Below, piece after piece: positions 1 through 9,805 of a DNA stretch of 64,000 bases. The notes below the pieces were generated by a model, which saw only the letters and a list, made by a program, of their open reading frames with translations, made no database searches and had not been told where the DNA came from. Made by a program: the position numbers and the translations under genes. Positions within the stretch are counted from its first letter, which is position 1, and each line of letters begins with the position of its first letter. This DNA is from an uncultured Cytophagales bacterium (GTDB lineage: Bacteria > Bacteroidota > Bacteroidia > Cytophagales > Thermonemataceae): contig CALLAC010000001.1 of NCBI GenBank assembly GCA_938002655.1, forward strand, positions 1 to 64,000. The letters run 5' to 3'.

Positions 1-1
1 A

Positions 2-340
2 GACACGGTAATTATCCGCTCTAATGCTGCGAATGCCCCCGAATTCCGTTTCTTGGTATCGGCTGGTGGGGTGGTTTCTGCCCTAGATTTTAGCCAAGCC
101 GAGCTACAAATCAGCCCTAATCCAAGCAATGGTATCTTCAAACTGCAAATCAATAATCCAATTTACAATCAAATAAATGCAGTAGTGTACGATGTAGCAG
201 GTAAAGAAGTGCAAAGATACAACGTAGAAAAATTTAATGGCTCAATGAATATCGATTTGAGTAGATTCGATAAAGGTACATACATACTGCTTATAGAAAG
301 CAACGGAGAACGCATAGCACGAAAACTGATAAAGCAGTAA
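2..340 (+). CDS. C-terminal end of a secreted protein with a type IX secretion (Por) sorting domain; 5' truncated by window edge
   Basis: Frame is open from base 2; tail 'ISPNPSNGIFKLQI...VVYDVAGKEV...IDLSRFDKGTYILLIESNGERIARKLIKQ' is a typical type-A T9SS CTD. Confidence 0.85.
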   Translation, partial: DTVIIRSNAANAPEFRFLVSAGGVVSALDFSQAELQISPNPSNGIFKLQINNPIYNQINAVVYDVAGKEVQRYNVEKFNGSMNIDLSRFDKGTYILLIESNGERIARKLIKQ

Positions 341-351
341 GTAGAGCTTTC

Positions 352-386
352 AAAATCCTGAAAGAGTACTCTTTCAGGATTTTTTT
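352..386 (+). terminator. Intrinsic terminator
   Basis: Perfect palindrome AAAATCCTGAAAGAGTACTCTTTCAGGATTTT followed by a T-run, 12 nt after the stop codon. Confidence 0.85.
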
Positions 387-425
387 TAAGCCTTGTAGAG
401 AGCACTTATCTTAAATATCAACTTT

Positions 426-833
426 TTATTCCAAAAACTTTTTCCTTATTTGGGGAGTAGGAAGCATACATTCCCTTTTTTTACCAAACCACCTGTACCG
501 ATTTTTTGCAACAAAATCATATACAGTATCTCGTAAAGGTTTAGGAACAAACCAAAAAATCTCCCACAATCGCCAAATCCCTCCCAAATAGCCGCACACT
601 TTTAGTGCTGCCGAGGAGCGTAAGTAAATCTTTTCGCCTACTATTAGTACAAACGAATCATAGGTTTGTGTAGGTAAATTAAACTTTTTCAGTAGTTCTT
701 GCCCTATTCTAGACTGAAGAGAAGCAAAACGTAAAACATCTTTCTTATCTTTACGTATAAGAAACATCACTGAGGCTTCACAAAGATTACAAACACCATC
801 AAAAAGCACTATCGGATTTTGCATTTCAAACAA
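426..833 (-). CDS. DCC-family thiol-disulfide oxidoreductase (DUF393)
   Basis: 'PIVLFDGVCNLCEASVMFLIRKDKKDVLRFASLQS' motif. Confidence 0.85.
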   Translation of the reverse strand: MFEMQNPIVLFDGVCNLCEASVMFLIRKDKKDVLRFASLQSRIGQELLKKFNLPTQTYDSFVLIVGEKIYLRSSAALKVCGYLGGIWRLWEIFWFVPKPLRDTVYDFVAKNRYRWFGKKRECMLPTPQIRKKFLE

Positions 834-957
834 AATAAATTGCTAAAAAATCATTTTAATCAAATATTCAAACCCAGAAAATCGTTTTAACTTTGGCTTA
901 ACTTTGGTGCGATTTTTGCTTGTAAAATTAACAAAGGTTTTGCAGAAATCAGAAAGA

Positions 958-1761
958 ATGCTGAAAAATTGTTTGACCATATTTTTGTTGCTTTTAAGCT
1001 ATTCAAGCATTCAGGCTCAAAGTAGCTATACCGACTACAAACCCGAATACAAGAAATGGCACCCCGATTATATGATTGATAAAATTGATTACACCGAAAA
1101 CCGAATGATTATTCATTTTCGCTATGTAGCCAATTCTATGCCCAAAGAAACCAAATCCTTATTCAAAAACTTTTATACCATTACAAAAGTTACTTTTTTT
1201 GGCAAATATCATCGTGAAAAATGGTATATGGAAAATCATTTCAACCCTGACGAGACTTTTCATTTCATAGATATTAAAAACATTCGCCGTAATGGTATTC
1301 TAATGGCAAGCTCTATTGCGGGTAGTAGGCAGTTAGATTACGAAGATATAGTAGCCAATGAAGTTTTCACTTGTGAAATACATTTCAATCGTTTGCCCAA
1401 GCACGTCAAACGTGTCAATTTGTTTGAAGGAGAAGAGTACAAACACGACCAAAACCACTTTCACGTTTTGCAAATCAAAGTAAAACAAGAAAATGACCCC
1501 GAGCTGGGCGATTTTTTGGATATGGTGAACAAAGTACAAGATTTTGAACGTAAACTCACAGGCATGCCACGTAGTACCTTTTCTGTACCTAAAAAAGAAA
1601 ACAAACCTGTTATCATTAAGAAAGAAGAAAAAACACCTATTCCTGCTCCAACACCTGCACTCGTAAAAAAGCAAGAAAAACCACAACCTACTCCAACACC
1701 TCGCTTACATAGTCCGCCTGTTCCTCCTACTTATCAGCAAGAAGCTCAGGCTCGCATGTAA
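958..1761 (+). CDS. Hypothetical secreted protein with Pro/Lys-rich C-terminus
   Basis: Signal peptide MLKNCLTIFLLLLSYSSIQAQ; start moved from 904 to internal ATG. Confidence 0.6.
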   Translation: MLKNCLTIFLLLLSYSSIQAQSSYTDYKPEYKKWHPDYMIDKIDYTENRMIIHFRYVANSMPKETKSLFKNFYTITKVTFFGKYHREKWYMENHFNPDETFHFIDIKNIRRNGILMASSIAGSRQLDYEDIVANEVFTCEIHFNRLPKHVKRVNLFEGEEYKHDQNHFHVLQIKVKQENDPELGDFLDMVNKVQDFERKLTGMPRSTFSVPKKENKPVIIKKEEKTPIPAPTPALVKKQEKPQPTPTPRLHSPPVPPTYQQEAQARM

Positions 1762-1812
1762 AGCATTTGGCTGAAATAGCAGAAAATCTTAACTTGCCAG
1801 CAAAAAGTAGCG

Positions 1813-2772
1813 TTGAAAATATTAGTTATTCGTTTTTCGTCTATTGGGGATTGTATTTGGGTAACGCCCATCTTGCGAGGTCTGAAAACTCAACTTGCTT
1901 GTCAAGTACATTTTGTAACCAAAAAGCAATATGCACCGCTTTTTGAGGCAAATCCTAACATTGATACCTTGCATCTGCTTGGTGAAAAAAGCCTTTCCGA
2001 ACTTATCAGCCTTTGGCGTAAAGAAAAATTTGATTATATCATTGATTTACATAACAATCTGCGAACTTTTTACATCAAACTTTCTTTGAGGAATATTCCT
2101 GCCAGAAGTTATCGGAAATTGCGTTGGCAAAAGTGGCTACTTGTGAATTTCAAAATCAACAAAATGCCGGCAAATCATGTTGTAGATAGATATTTTGAAA
2201 CCATTGCACCCTTAGGCGTACAACCTGATAGCCAAGGTTTAGAATTGCATATTCCTGAAAAATATCATTTGAGCAAAGATTTCTTTCCGTCAGTTTTTCA
2301 GGAAAAATTTATTGCTTTTGTCATAGGAGCCAGTTATGCCACTAAAAAAATGCCTACTACGAAAATTATTGAATTTTGCAAGCAAATGCCTTTGCCTGTT
2401 ATTTTGATAGGTGGCAAAGAAGATGAAGCGGCAGGAGATGCAATTGAACGTTATTTTTCAGAAAATCCAACTAATTTTGTATGGAATTTGTGCGGTAAAT
2501 TAAGCTTGATGCAATCGGCTTGGATAGTGAGCCAAGCCGCAATAGTCTACGGACACGATACAGGACTTACACACATTGCCGCTTGTTTTCAAAAAAAAGT
2601 GTATATGATTTTTGGCAGTACTACGCCCGAATTAGGATTGTATCCATATCAAACTTCCTATCGAATTATTGAAAATAAGCAACTTGCATGTCGTCCTTGC
2701 TCACGCTTGGGCAAACACGCCTGCCCCCAAAAGCATTTTAAATGTATGAACGATTTGAAGTTTGAAATTTAA
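1813..2772 (+). CDS. Glycosyltransferase family 9 (lipopolysaccharide heptosyltransferase-like)
   Basis: 'MKILVIRFSSIGDCIWVTPILRGLK' and 'YGHDTGLTHIAACFQKKVYMIFGSTTPELG' motifs. Confidence 0.85.
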   Translation: MKILVIRFSSIGDCIWVTPILRGLKTQLACQVHFVTKKQYAPLFEANPNIDTLHLLGEKSLSELISLWRKEKFDYIIDLHNNLRTFYIKLSLRNIPARSYRKLRWQKWLLVNFKINKMPANHVVDRYFETIAPLGVQPDSQGLELHIPEKYHLSKDFFPSVFQEKFIAFVIGASYATKKMPTTKIIEFCKQMPLPVILIGGKEDEAAGDAIERYFSENPTNFVWNLCGKLSLMQSAWIVSQAAIVYGHDTGLTHIAACFQKKVYMIFGSTTPELGLYPYQTSYRIIENKQLACRPCSRLGKHACPQKHFKCMNDLKFEI

Positions 2773-2848
2773 CCCTTTCAGCCCAAACCATTTTCTTGCC
2801 AAGAGTGTTTAATAAAAGAGAAATCACCCTCACCCAAACAGCAAATCC

Positions 2849-3955
2849 ATGATTGGCTATCGTTTTACCGAATATACCCCCGATGAGCAAATACAGCAAG
2901 GCAAAGCTAAATTTGATTCTTTGCTCAAACTTTTTTTAGAGCTTGTCAGTATGACAGGAGGCAATGTAGCCGAAGCTCTGGCTTGGCTTAATAACTTAGA
3001 TAAAAAATACCAACTCACCGATGATAGCTACGGCATAGGCGACTTTATTGAAGATTTGAAGCGAAAAGGTTACATAGAAGAAAATCCGCAAGAAATAGGT
3101 GTTCTGCAAATTACCCCTAAAAGCGAACAAACGATTCGCCGTAATGCTTTGGAAGAAATTTTTGGAAAGCTCAAAAAAGCAAAACCGGGTAATCACCAAA
3201 CCAAAAAGTCAGGAATGGGCGATGAAAAAGGTGTAGAAAGACGCAAGTTTGAATTTGGTGACGAATTGGATAATATTGCCTTTACAGAATCTATTCGTAA
3301 TGCACAAATCAATCATGGCTACGAAGATTTTTTCCTTACGCACGAAGATTTGGAAATTATTGAAACAGAATACAAAGCTCAAACTTCCACAGTGCTAATG
3401 ATAGATATTTCGCATTCAATGATTTTGTATGGCGAAGATAGGATTACACCTGCCAAAAAAGTGGCTATGGCTCTTGCCGAACTCATCACCACCAAGTATC
3501 CCAAAGATACCTTGGATATTATTGTATTTGGAAATGATGCTTGGCAGATTTCTATCAAAGATTTGCCTTATTTGCAAGTGGGTCCCTATCATACCAATAC
3601 TGTTGCGGGTTTGGAGTTGGCAATGGATTTGCTCCGAAGACGCAAAAATGCCAATAAGCAGATTTTTATGATAACCGATGGCAAACCTACTTGCCTGAAA
3701 GAAGGCTTGCGATACTACAAAAATAGCTTTGGCTTGGATAGAAAAATTTTGAACCGAACACTCAATCTGGCGGCTCAATGTCGTAGGCTCAAAATCCCTA
3801 TCACTACTTTTATGATTGCCTCTGACCCTTACCTGCAAGAGTTTGTCAGAGAATTTACGCAAGTAAATCAGGGAAGAGCCTACTATAGCTCCCTGAAAGG
3901 ACTTGGACACTATATTTTTGAAGATTATCAGCGAAATCGGAAGAAAAATATCTGA
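2849..3955 (+). CDS. VWA domain-containing protein
   Basis: MIDAS motif 'VLMIDISHSM', 'IFMITDGKPT'. Confidence 0.8.
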   Translation: MIGYRFTEYTPDEQIQQGKAKFDSLLKLFLELVSMTGGNVAEALAWLNNLDKKYQLTDDSYGIGDFIEDLKRKGYIEENPQEIGVLQITPKSEQTIRRNALEEIFGKLKKAKPGNHQTKKSGMGDEKGVERRKFEFGDELDNIAFTESIRNAQINHGYEDFFLTHEDLEIIETEYKAQTSTVLMIDISHSMILYGEDRITPAKKVAMALAELITTKYPKDTLDIIVFGNDAWQISIKDLPYLQVGPYHTNTVAGLELAMDLLRRRKNANKQIFMITDGKPTCLKEGLRYYKNSFGLDRKILNRTLNLAAQCRRLKIPITTFMIASDPYLQEFVREFTQVNQGRAYYSSLKGLGHYIFEDYQRNRKKNI

Positions 3956-3956
3956 T

Positions 3957-4757
3957 TTACAAATCTTTTTTCTCAAACTTCCAAAATGTAAACACCCAAA
4001 GCAAGGTGCTTTCAAGTATTGTGTAAAATATCTGTTCTTGAATGGCTTCACTTCTTTTTTCGTACTCTTCGGGCGAAAAAATCTTAAGAATTTCAGGCGG
4101 TAGAATCAATCTATCAGAAACTTCAAAAGGTAGAAAAGGTACAAGGAAATCCCAACCATACTTTTTCAAAAACAATATAAGTAGCGGCTCGGCGATAAGC
4201 ATATAGGCGATAAATATTGTTACTGCCAGTACAGAGCGTTTTATCCATAAACCCAATGCAAAAGCTATGCTTAATTGTGCGAAAATTAAAAGAGCAAAAT
4301 AAAAGATGGTATTGGAAATTTCCCATTCTCCTGAAGCTACCCATACATTAGCAGTTACATAGAAAAAAGTAAATACCACCGTAAGTACTAAAAGCCATAT
4401 AAATTTTGAGAGCAAAAACTCTTTTCTGCTGAGCCCTTCTATGATATGTTGGCGAAGCATCTTGCTACTCCATTCGTTGTTGATATTCAAAATTACTAAA
4501 ATAGCCGAAAGCGGTACAAGAAATGAAAGGAAAAAAGCCGAAGTCTGCCAAATTTGAGGGTATTGGAATGGTTTATCCAAAAAAGTTTCTAATACTTCTA
4601 ATTTTCCATCTTCTACTTTTTCATGAGTTGCAGACCGATATGAATTGGCAATAACTTGCAAAAAGCCCACAAAGGCAAGTAAATTTAAGATTAAAATAAC
4701 CCAAAACGCCCTGTTGGTGCGTATTTTATACCATTCTAGTTGTAAAAATCTTAACAT
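3957..4757 (-). CDS. ABC transporter permease
   Basis: Multi-TM protein immediately downstream of an ABC ATPase on the same strand. Confidence 0.75.
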   Translation of the reverse strand: MLRFLQLEWYKIRTNRAFWVILILNLLAFVGFLQVIANSYRSATHEKVEDGKLEVLETFLDKPFQYPQIWQTSAFFLSFLVPLSAILVILNINNEWSSKMLRQHIIEGLSRKEFLLSKFIWLLVLTVVFTFFYVTANVWVASGEWEISNTIFYFALLIFAQLSIAFALGLWIKRSVLAVTIFIAYMLIAEPLLILFLKKYGWDFLVPFLPFEVSDRLILPPEILKIFSPEEYEKRSEAIQEQIFYTILESTLLWVFTFWKFEKKDL

Positions 4758-4760
4758 AGT

Positions 4761-5651
4761 TTAGTTTTCGGTTAGCTCCAAAAATGCAGTTTCGAGAGTT
4801 TTTTTTCGTAGAGCAAGATGATGCAACAGGATGCCATTTTGAAAACAAGACTGGTTCAAGGAAGCTAAATCAACGCTGTCGGTTTCAAGAACTAACTGCA
4901 ATACTTCATTTTCTTTTTTGATAATCGCTTGTGGAAATTGACGTTGTAGAAAATTGGCAAGTTCTGTCAGAGAATTACTTGCTATTTCAATAGTTAAGCC
5001 TTTTCCTAAAATTTTATCAACCTTACCATAAGATAGCAATTTACCTTGTTTAAGAATGGCAGTATGAGTGCAAACTTTTTCAACTTCATCAAGTAGGTGG
5101 CTTGCTAAAATAATAGTGTAGTTTTGCTTACGGAGCTCTAAAATCAAATCACGAATTTCTACAATGCCTATGGGATCTAACCCATTAGTGGGCTCATCTA
5201 AAATGAGAACTTGGGGCTTGCCGAGCAAAGAGGCGGCAATGGCAAGTCTTTGTTTCATTCCCAAGCTGTATGTTTTGACAGATGATTGGGCTCTTTCGGA
5301 AAGTTTTACTAATTCCAAAACTGCTTGAATTTCTTTGGGCGAGCCTCTCTGATGGATTTTTTGCCGTAGCAGTAGATTGTCGTATCCTGAAAGATAAGCA
5401 TAAAAATTGGGTGTTTCTAAGATAGTACCAATTTGCTTACGAGTAGCGGCATTAGAAGGCTTACCGAACCAAAAGAAGTTGCCTGTAGTAGGCTTCAAAA
5501 CGTCTGTTACAATACTTAAAAGCGTAGTTTTTCCACTGCCATTAGGTCCGAGTATGCCAAAAACACTGCCTTGAGGTATTTCAAAAGAAACATTACGTAA
5601 TGCTTGAATTCTACCAAAGTTTTTGGAGATTTGATTAACTTTTAAGATATT
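4761..5651 (-). CDS. ABC transporter ATP-binding protein
   Basis: Walker A GPNGSGKTT, signature YSLGMKQRLAIAASLL, Walker B VLILDEPTNGLD; start set at MNILKVNQ. Confidence 0.9.
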   Translation of the reverse strand, partial: NILKVNQISKNFGRIQALRNVSFEIPQGSVFGILGPNGSGKTTLLSIVTDVLKPTTGNFFWFGKPSNAATRKQIGTILETPNFYAYLSGYDNLLLRQKIHQRGSPKEIQAVLELVKLSERAQSSVKTYSLGMKQRLAIAASLLGKPQVLILDEPTNGLDPIGIVEIRDLILELRKQNYTIILASHLLDEVEKVCTHTAILKQGKLLSYGKVDKILGKGLTIEIASNSLTELANFLQRQFPQAIIKKENEVLQLVLETDSVDLASLNQSCFQNGILLHHLALRKKTLETAFLELTEN

Positions 5652-5882
5652 CATAAGCGAATTTAGCAGTAGCGTTATACTCAAAACAATTGCATCAAAC
5701 CCAACCTGATAGGCTTTAAAAATAGGTATAAGTATGTAGTGTTTGGAGTAAGCAAGCTATAAGATTTTTTAAAATCTAACAGTTTTGTAAGTTTGACTAT
5801 TGCAAATTTTAGCCATGTACGTTCGAAGTATAAGAGTTTGAGATATAGAGCTATGTGCCTGTGTCATCAAATTTACTAAAAT

Positions 5883-6236
5883 TTATTCTTTTGGAGATTT
5901 TTCTTTGCTTGGATATTTGGCTTTTCCTGAAAAAGTATGCCAATCTTCTTTGTTGCGGGCTCGGTGCTGGTGCCAATTGAAATTTTTGTACTTCAAACCA
6001 TTTTCGGTATAATAATTTTTTTTGAAAAGCCTACGATACCAAGGCATACCCGAAACTACTTGTAAATTGCCTTCTTGCAAGGCTTCTTCTTTGGTAGCCA
6101 TTCTGCCATCGCTACGTTGGGCACCGAAAAAATGCACGTGGTCGTGTATCATTTTGCAACCTTGTACCTTGCAAGGCTTTACACAACCCGAAAAGCCTAT
6201 CAGTAAGAGCCAACACAAGCAAACATTACGAAACAT
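5883..6236 (-). CDS. Small hypothetical lipoprotein, Cys/His-rich N-terminus
   Basis: Signal peptide with lipobox-like 'LIGFSGC', then VKPCKVQGCKMIHDHVHFFG. Confidence 0.6.
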   Translation of the reverse strand: MFRNVCLCWLLLIGFSGCVKPCKVQGCKMIHDHVHFFGAQRSDGRMATKEEALQEGNLQVVSGMPWYRRLFKKNYYTENGLKYKNFNWHQHRARNKEDWHTFSGKAKYPSKEKSPKE

Positions 6237-6385
6237 TTATTTCCAATTTTTACAAAGGTAAAAATCATTCGCCACAATAACAACAGTAAAGTCATTTTTA
6301 AAAAATTTTTTACGAAATTTTGCAGAAAAGCAAATTATATATAACTTTATGGAGTTTTTATATTTTATTCAAAAAAACAATATGT

Positions 6386-6829
6386 ATGGCAGGCGTAAAT
6401 AAAGTAATTTTGATTGGCAATGTAGGTAAAGATCCTGACATTATCTCTTTTGATTCGAGTAGAAAGGCCACTTTTCCGCTGGCAACCTCAGAAAAATACA
6501 AAGACCGCGAAGGAAAGTCGGTGGAAAAAACAGAATGGCATAATATCGTATTTTGGGGTCCTGTGGTTGATATTATTGAAAAATACGTAAAAAAAGGAAA
6601 ACAAGTTTTTATTGAAGGTAAGCTGGCTACCCGCTCTTACGAAAAAGATGGACAAACTCGCTATATTACCGAAGTGATAGGACAAAACCTGACACTTTTG
6701 GGTAGTGGCTTGGGTGGTGGCAATTATACACCGAATACAGAAAGCAACGCTTCGAGTAATCAGGAAGATAATACTCCTTACATGCCACCTACCGTAGAAA
6801 GTAGTCCTAGCGACGATTTACCTTTCTAA
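6386..6829 (+). CDS. ssb: Single-stranded DNA-binding protein
   Basis: 'MAGVNKVILIGNVGKDPDI', acidic C-terminal tip DDLPF; start set at ATG 6386. Confidence 0.92.
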   Translation: MAGVNKVILIGNVGKDPDIISFDSSRKATFPLATSEKYKDREGKSVEKTEWHNIVFWGPVVDIIEKYVKKGKQVFIEGKLATRSYEKDGQTRYITEVIGQNLTLLGSGLGGGNYTPNTESNASSNQEDNTPYMPPTVESSPSDDLPF

Positions 6830-6951
6830 TTTTGGTAGTATTTAGCAAGTAAGGCTGTTTGAATGATGAAACAAGGCTCATTTTCCCAAAGAATGCCTTT
6901 TGGGGGCTAAAATTATAGAAAAACTATAAGTTTTTATACCCAAACTAAAAA

Positions 6952-6998
6952 ATGCATCCAACCTGATAGGTTCTTAAAACCTATCAGGTTGGATGCAT
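6952..6998. repeat. Perfect 21-bp inverted repeat (dispersed palindrome family)
   Basis: ATGCATCCAACCTGATAGGTT-CTTAA-AACCTATCAGGTTGGATGCAT between ssb and hemH. Confidence 0.9.
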
Positions 6999-7170
6999 AA
7001 TACTAATGAGCATTACATACCTAACACTGTCCTAATTTTGGGGCTAATATTTTCAAAAATCATCTTTTTACAAACTTTCTTTGCAAAAAGAGGGTTTTGT
7101 ATTCAGATTGAAAAAGGTTCAAAGGTTCAAAGCTTTTCGCCTTCGATATAGAAGCAACAACCAATTATTT

Positions 7171-8271
7171 ATGCAATTTTCAACTCCTCGCTATGGTGTA
7201 TTGCTAGTTAATTTAGGCACTCCTGATTCGCCACGTGTGCCTGATGTACGCAGGTATTTGCGTGAGTTTCTGATGGATAAGCGTGTCATAGATATTCCTT
7301 TTCTTTCGCGTTGGCTATTGGTAAATCTGATAATAGCTAATTTTAGAGCTCCTAAATCTGCAAAGGCTTATCAAAAAGTTTGGACCCAAGAAGGCTCACC
7401 GCTCAAATATTATGGTTTTCGTACGCAAGAGCTTTTGCAAGAAGCTTTGGGCCAAGAATATCTTGTCAGAATTGCAATGCGTTACCAAAAGCCCAGCATC
7501 AAGGCTGTTTTGAAAGAATTGGAGGGCAAACATTGGGAAAAACTTATCGTAATTCCTTTGTTTCCGCAATATGCTTCGGCTACCACAGGTTCAGTAAAAG
7601 AAGCTGTAATGAAAGAATTAGCTGGTTGGCAAACAATTCCTGCGGTAGAATTTGTGCAACAATTCTATCAGCACCCTCTTTTTATCAAGGCATTTGCCGA
7701 ACTTGGCAAGAAATACATTGAAGCCCACCCTTACGACCACTACCTTTTCACCTATCACGGCTTGCCTGAAAGACAAATTCGTAAGGCAGATAAGCATAAT
7801 TATTGCCTTACATACACTAACCCTGCCGAAATAGGTTGTTGTAGTTTGCTACAAGATAAGAATGCCGCTTGTTACCGAAGCCAATGCTTTGCTACTACAA
7901 GACTACTGGCAAAAGCTCTAAATTTGCCCGAAGGTAGTTATAGTACGGCTTTTCAGTCGCGTTTGGGAAAAGCCGTTTGGATACAACCATATACCGAAGA
8001 CATCGTAAAGAAACTTGCCCAAGAAGGAAAAAATAATGTGCTTGTTTTCTCTCCTTCTTTTGTAGCCGATTGCCTAGAAACTACCATTGAAGTAGGTGAA
8101 GAGTATAAAGAACTTTTTGAAAAATACGGTGGTAAGCATTGGAGGCTTGTGGAAAGCCTCAACGATAGCCCTACCTGGATAGAACTGCTACGACAGATGG
8201 TTCTTGAACGTACTACCAAACCCAAAGCACTAGATTTAATGATGCAGGTAATTGCCGAAGAAAAAGAATAA
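7171..8271 (+). CDS. hemH: Ferrochelatase
   Basis: 'GVLLVNLGTPDSP', 'FTYHGLPERQIRKADKH', 'FSPSFVADCLETTIEV'; start set at ATG 7171. Confidence 0.93.
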   Translation: MQFSTPRYGVLLVNLGTPDSPRVPDVRRYLREFLMDKRVIDIPFLSRWLLVNLIIANFRAPKSAKAYQKVWTQEGSPLKYYGFRTQELLQEALGQEYLVRIAMRYQKPSIKAVLKELEGKHWEKLIVIPLFPQYASATTGSVKEAVMKELAGWQTIPAVEFVQQFYQHPLFIKAFAELGKKYIEAHPYDHYLFTYHGLPERQIRKADKHNYCLTYTNPAEIGCCSLLQDKNAACYRSQCFATTRLLAKALNLPEGSYSTAFQSRLGKAVWIQPYTEDIVKKLAQEGKNNVLVFSPSFVADCLETTIEVGEEYKELFEKYGGKHWRLVESLNDSPTWIELLRQMVLERTTKPKALDLMMQVIAEEKE

Positions 8272-8326
8272 ATTTTGATTTACCATAAACACGCTAACAA
8301 AACCTTTGCTTGAAATTTTTTTGGCT

Positions 8327-8680
8327 ATGAGCAAACTAATAGAAGAATTCAATGCTTACCGAAGCAAAATGAACCAAAAAATCCTTGATGCCGATAACTT
8401 GGTTATCAAACGGATTTTCAATTTAGATATAAATGCCTACGGCGAAGGAAATTTGAGCGTAGCTACCAAAGAAATGATTGGGCTGGCTTGCTCTATGGTT
8501 TTGCGTTGCGACGATTGCGTGAGGTATCATTTGGGCAAGTGTAAAGAATTAGGATTAAGTACCCAAGAGGTTTTTGAAGTTTTTGCCATAGCCAACCTTA
8601 TCGGTGGAACAATCGTTATTCCACACCTTCGCAGAGCAGTAGAGTATTGGGAAGCCCTGCAAGAAGATGCAAGTTCATAG
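8327..8680 (+). CDS. Carboxymuconolactone decarboxylase / AhpD-like family protein
   Basis: 'MVLRCDDCVRYHLGKCKELGLS' CxxC-x3-H motif. Confidence 0.85.
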   Translation: MSKLIEEFNAYRSKMNQKILDADNLVIKRIFNLDINAYGEGNLSVATKEMIGLACSMVLRCDDCVRYHLGKCKELGLSTQEVFEVFAIANLIGGTIVIPHLRRAVEYWEALQEDASS

Positions 8681-8683
8681 AAT

Positions 8684-9775
8684 TTGTTTCAAGGTTTGGC
8701 AAACTTATGCAAGTTCTTTGTATCTTTGGCAAAAAATTGCTTGAAAACCTTGAAAATCGGTTTTACTACTTGGCTGATACTTTTTGCCCTGCATCCGCTT
8801 TCAGCACAAATTGGAGGCAGGAACTCTTTTGAATTTTTAGATATTTCTGCTAATCCGCGTACAATGGGATTGGGAGGAGCAAATGTGAGTTTAGCTCAGG
8901 AAGATGTGAACATGTTTCTCAACAATCCTGCTGTACTCGATAGCTCAATGGCAGGTATTGCCTCACTGAATTATAGCCCTTTTTTTGGCAGAACGCCCCA
9001 TTTCTTGCTCACGTATGCCCATAATTTTGAAGGGAAAATAGGTTTGCTTGCGGCAGGTTTGCAGTATATTCGTTATGGTAAAATTCAAGAAACTGACGAG
9101 GTAGGTAATATCATAGGCGAATTTTTAGCCGCCGATTATGCCCTTACAATCGGTAAATCTTTTCGGGCAGATAATTTTCGGTTTGGAGTAAATTTGAAAT
9201 TAGTTGGCTCACAAATAGCTTCTTACAATGCCTTCGGTGTAGCCACTGATTTAGGGGTAAGTTTCAAACATCCTGAAAATGATTTTAGAGCAGGCCTAAT
9301 AATAACGAATTTGGGTGGTGTTTTCAAAAAATATTTGCCCAATTACCCTTTGCGAATGCCTTTTGATGCACGTTTGGGGGTATCTTTCAAACCCTATAAA
9401 ATGCCTTTCCGCTTTTCAGTTACGGCTTATCATTTATACCGTTGGGATATTGCATACAATGACCCCGCTTTTGCTACTACCACCGACCCCTTTACAGGGC
9501 AAACACAAACCAAGAAAATCAGCTTTGCTAACAACTTGTTTCGGCATTTTGTATTCGGAACCGAAATTATCTTCCACAAAAACTTTCACTTACGTTTGGG
9601 ATACAATCATTTACGCAACCAAGAGCTCAAATTTAAAGAAATAACGGCACTAGCAGGCTTTTCGGGAGGTTTGGCTTTCAGGGTAAAAGGTTATGAAGTC
9701 GCTTTTACAAGAGCAGGCTTTGCTCGCAAAGGGCTTACCTGCCTAGCTATTAGCAAAAATCTGAAAGAATGGTAA
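8684..9775 (+). CDS. porQ: Type IX secretion system protein PorQ
   Basis: Signal peptide, then 'GGRNSFEFLDISANPRTMGLGGANVSLAQEDVNMFLNNPA'; beta-barrel-like. Confidence 0.8.
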   Translation: MFQGLANLCKFFVSLAKNCLKTLKIGFTTWLILFALHPLSAQIGGRNSFEFLDISANPRTMGLGGANVSLAQEDVNMFLNNPAVLDSSMAGIASLNYSPFFGRTPHFLLTYAHNFEGKIGLLAAGLQYIRYGKIQETDEVGNIIGEFLAADYALTIGKSFRADNFRFGVNLKLVGSQIASYNAFGVATDLGVSFKHPENDFRAGLIITNLGGVFKKYLPNYPLRMPFDARLGVSFKPYKMPFRFSVTAYHLYRWDIAYNDPAFATTTDPFTGQTQTKKISFANNLFRHFVFGTEIIFHKNFHLRLGYNHLRNQELKFKEITALAGFSGGLAFRVKGYEVAFTRAGFARKGLTCLAISKNLKEW

Positions 9776-9805
9776 AAATACTGCACAATCATTTGCTTTT
9801 TCTTT

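Noticed and set aside
3416-4051. 211-aa minus-strand ORF
   Set aside because: Antisense shadow of the VWA gene and the end of the permease; composition is not protein-like and there is no initiation context
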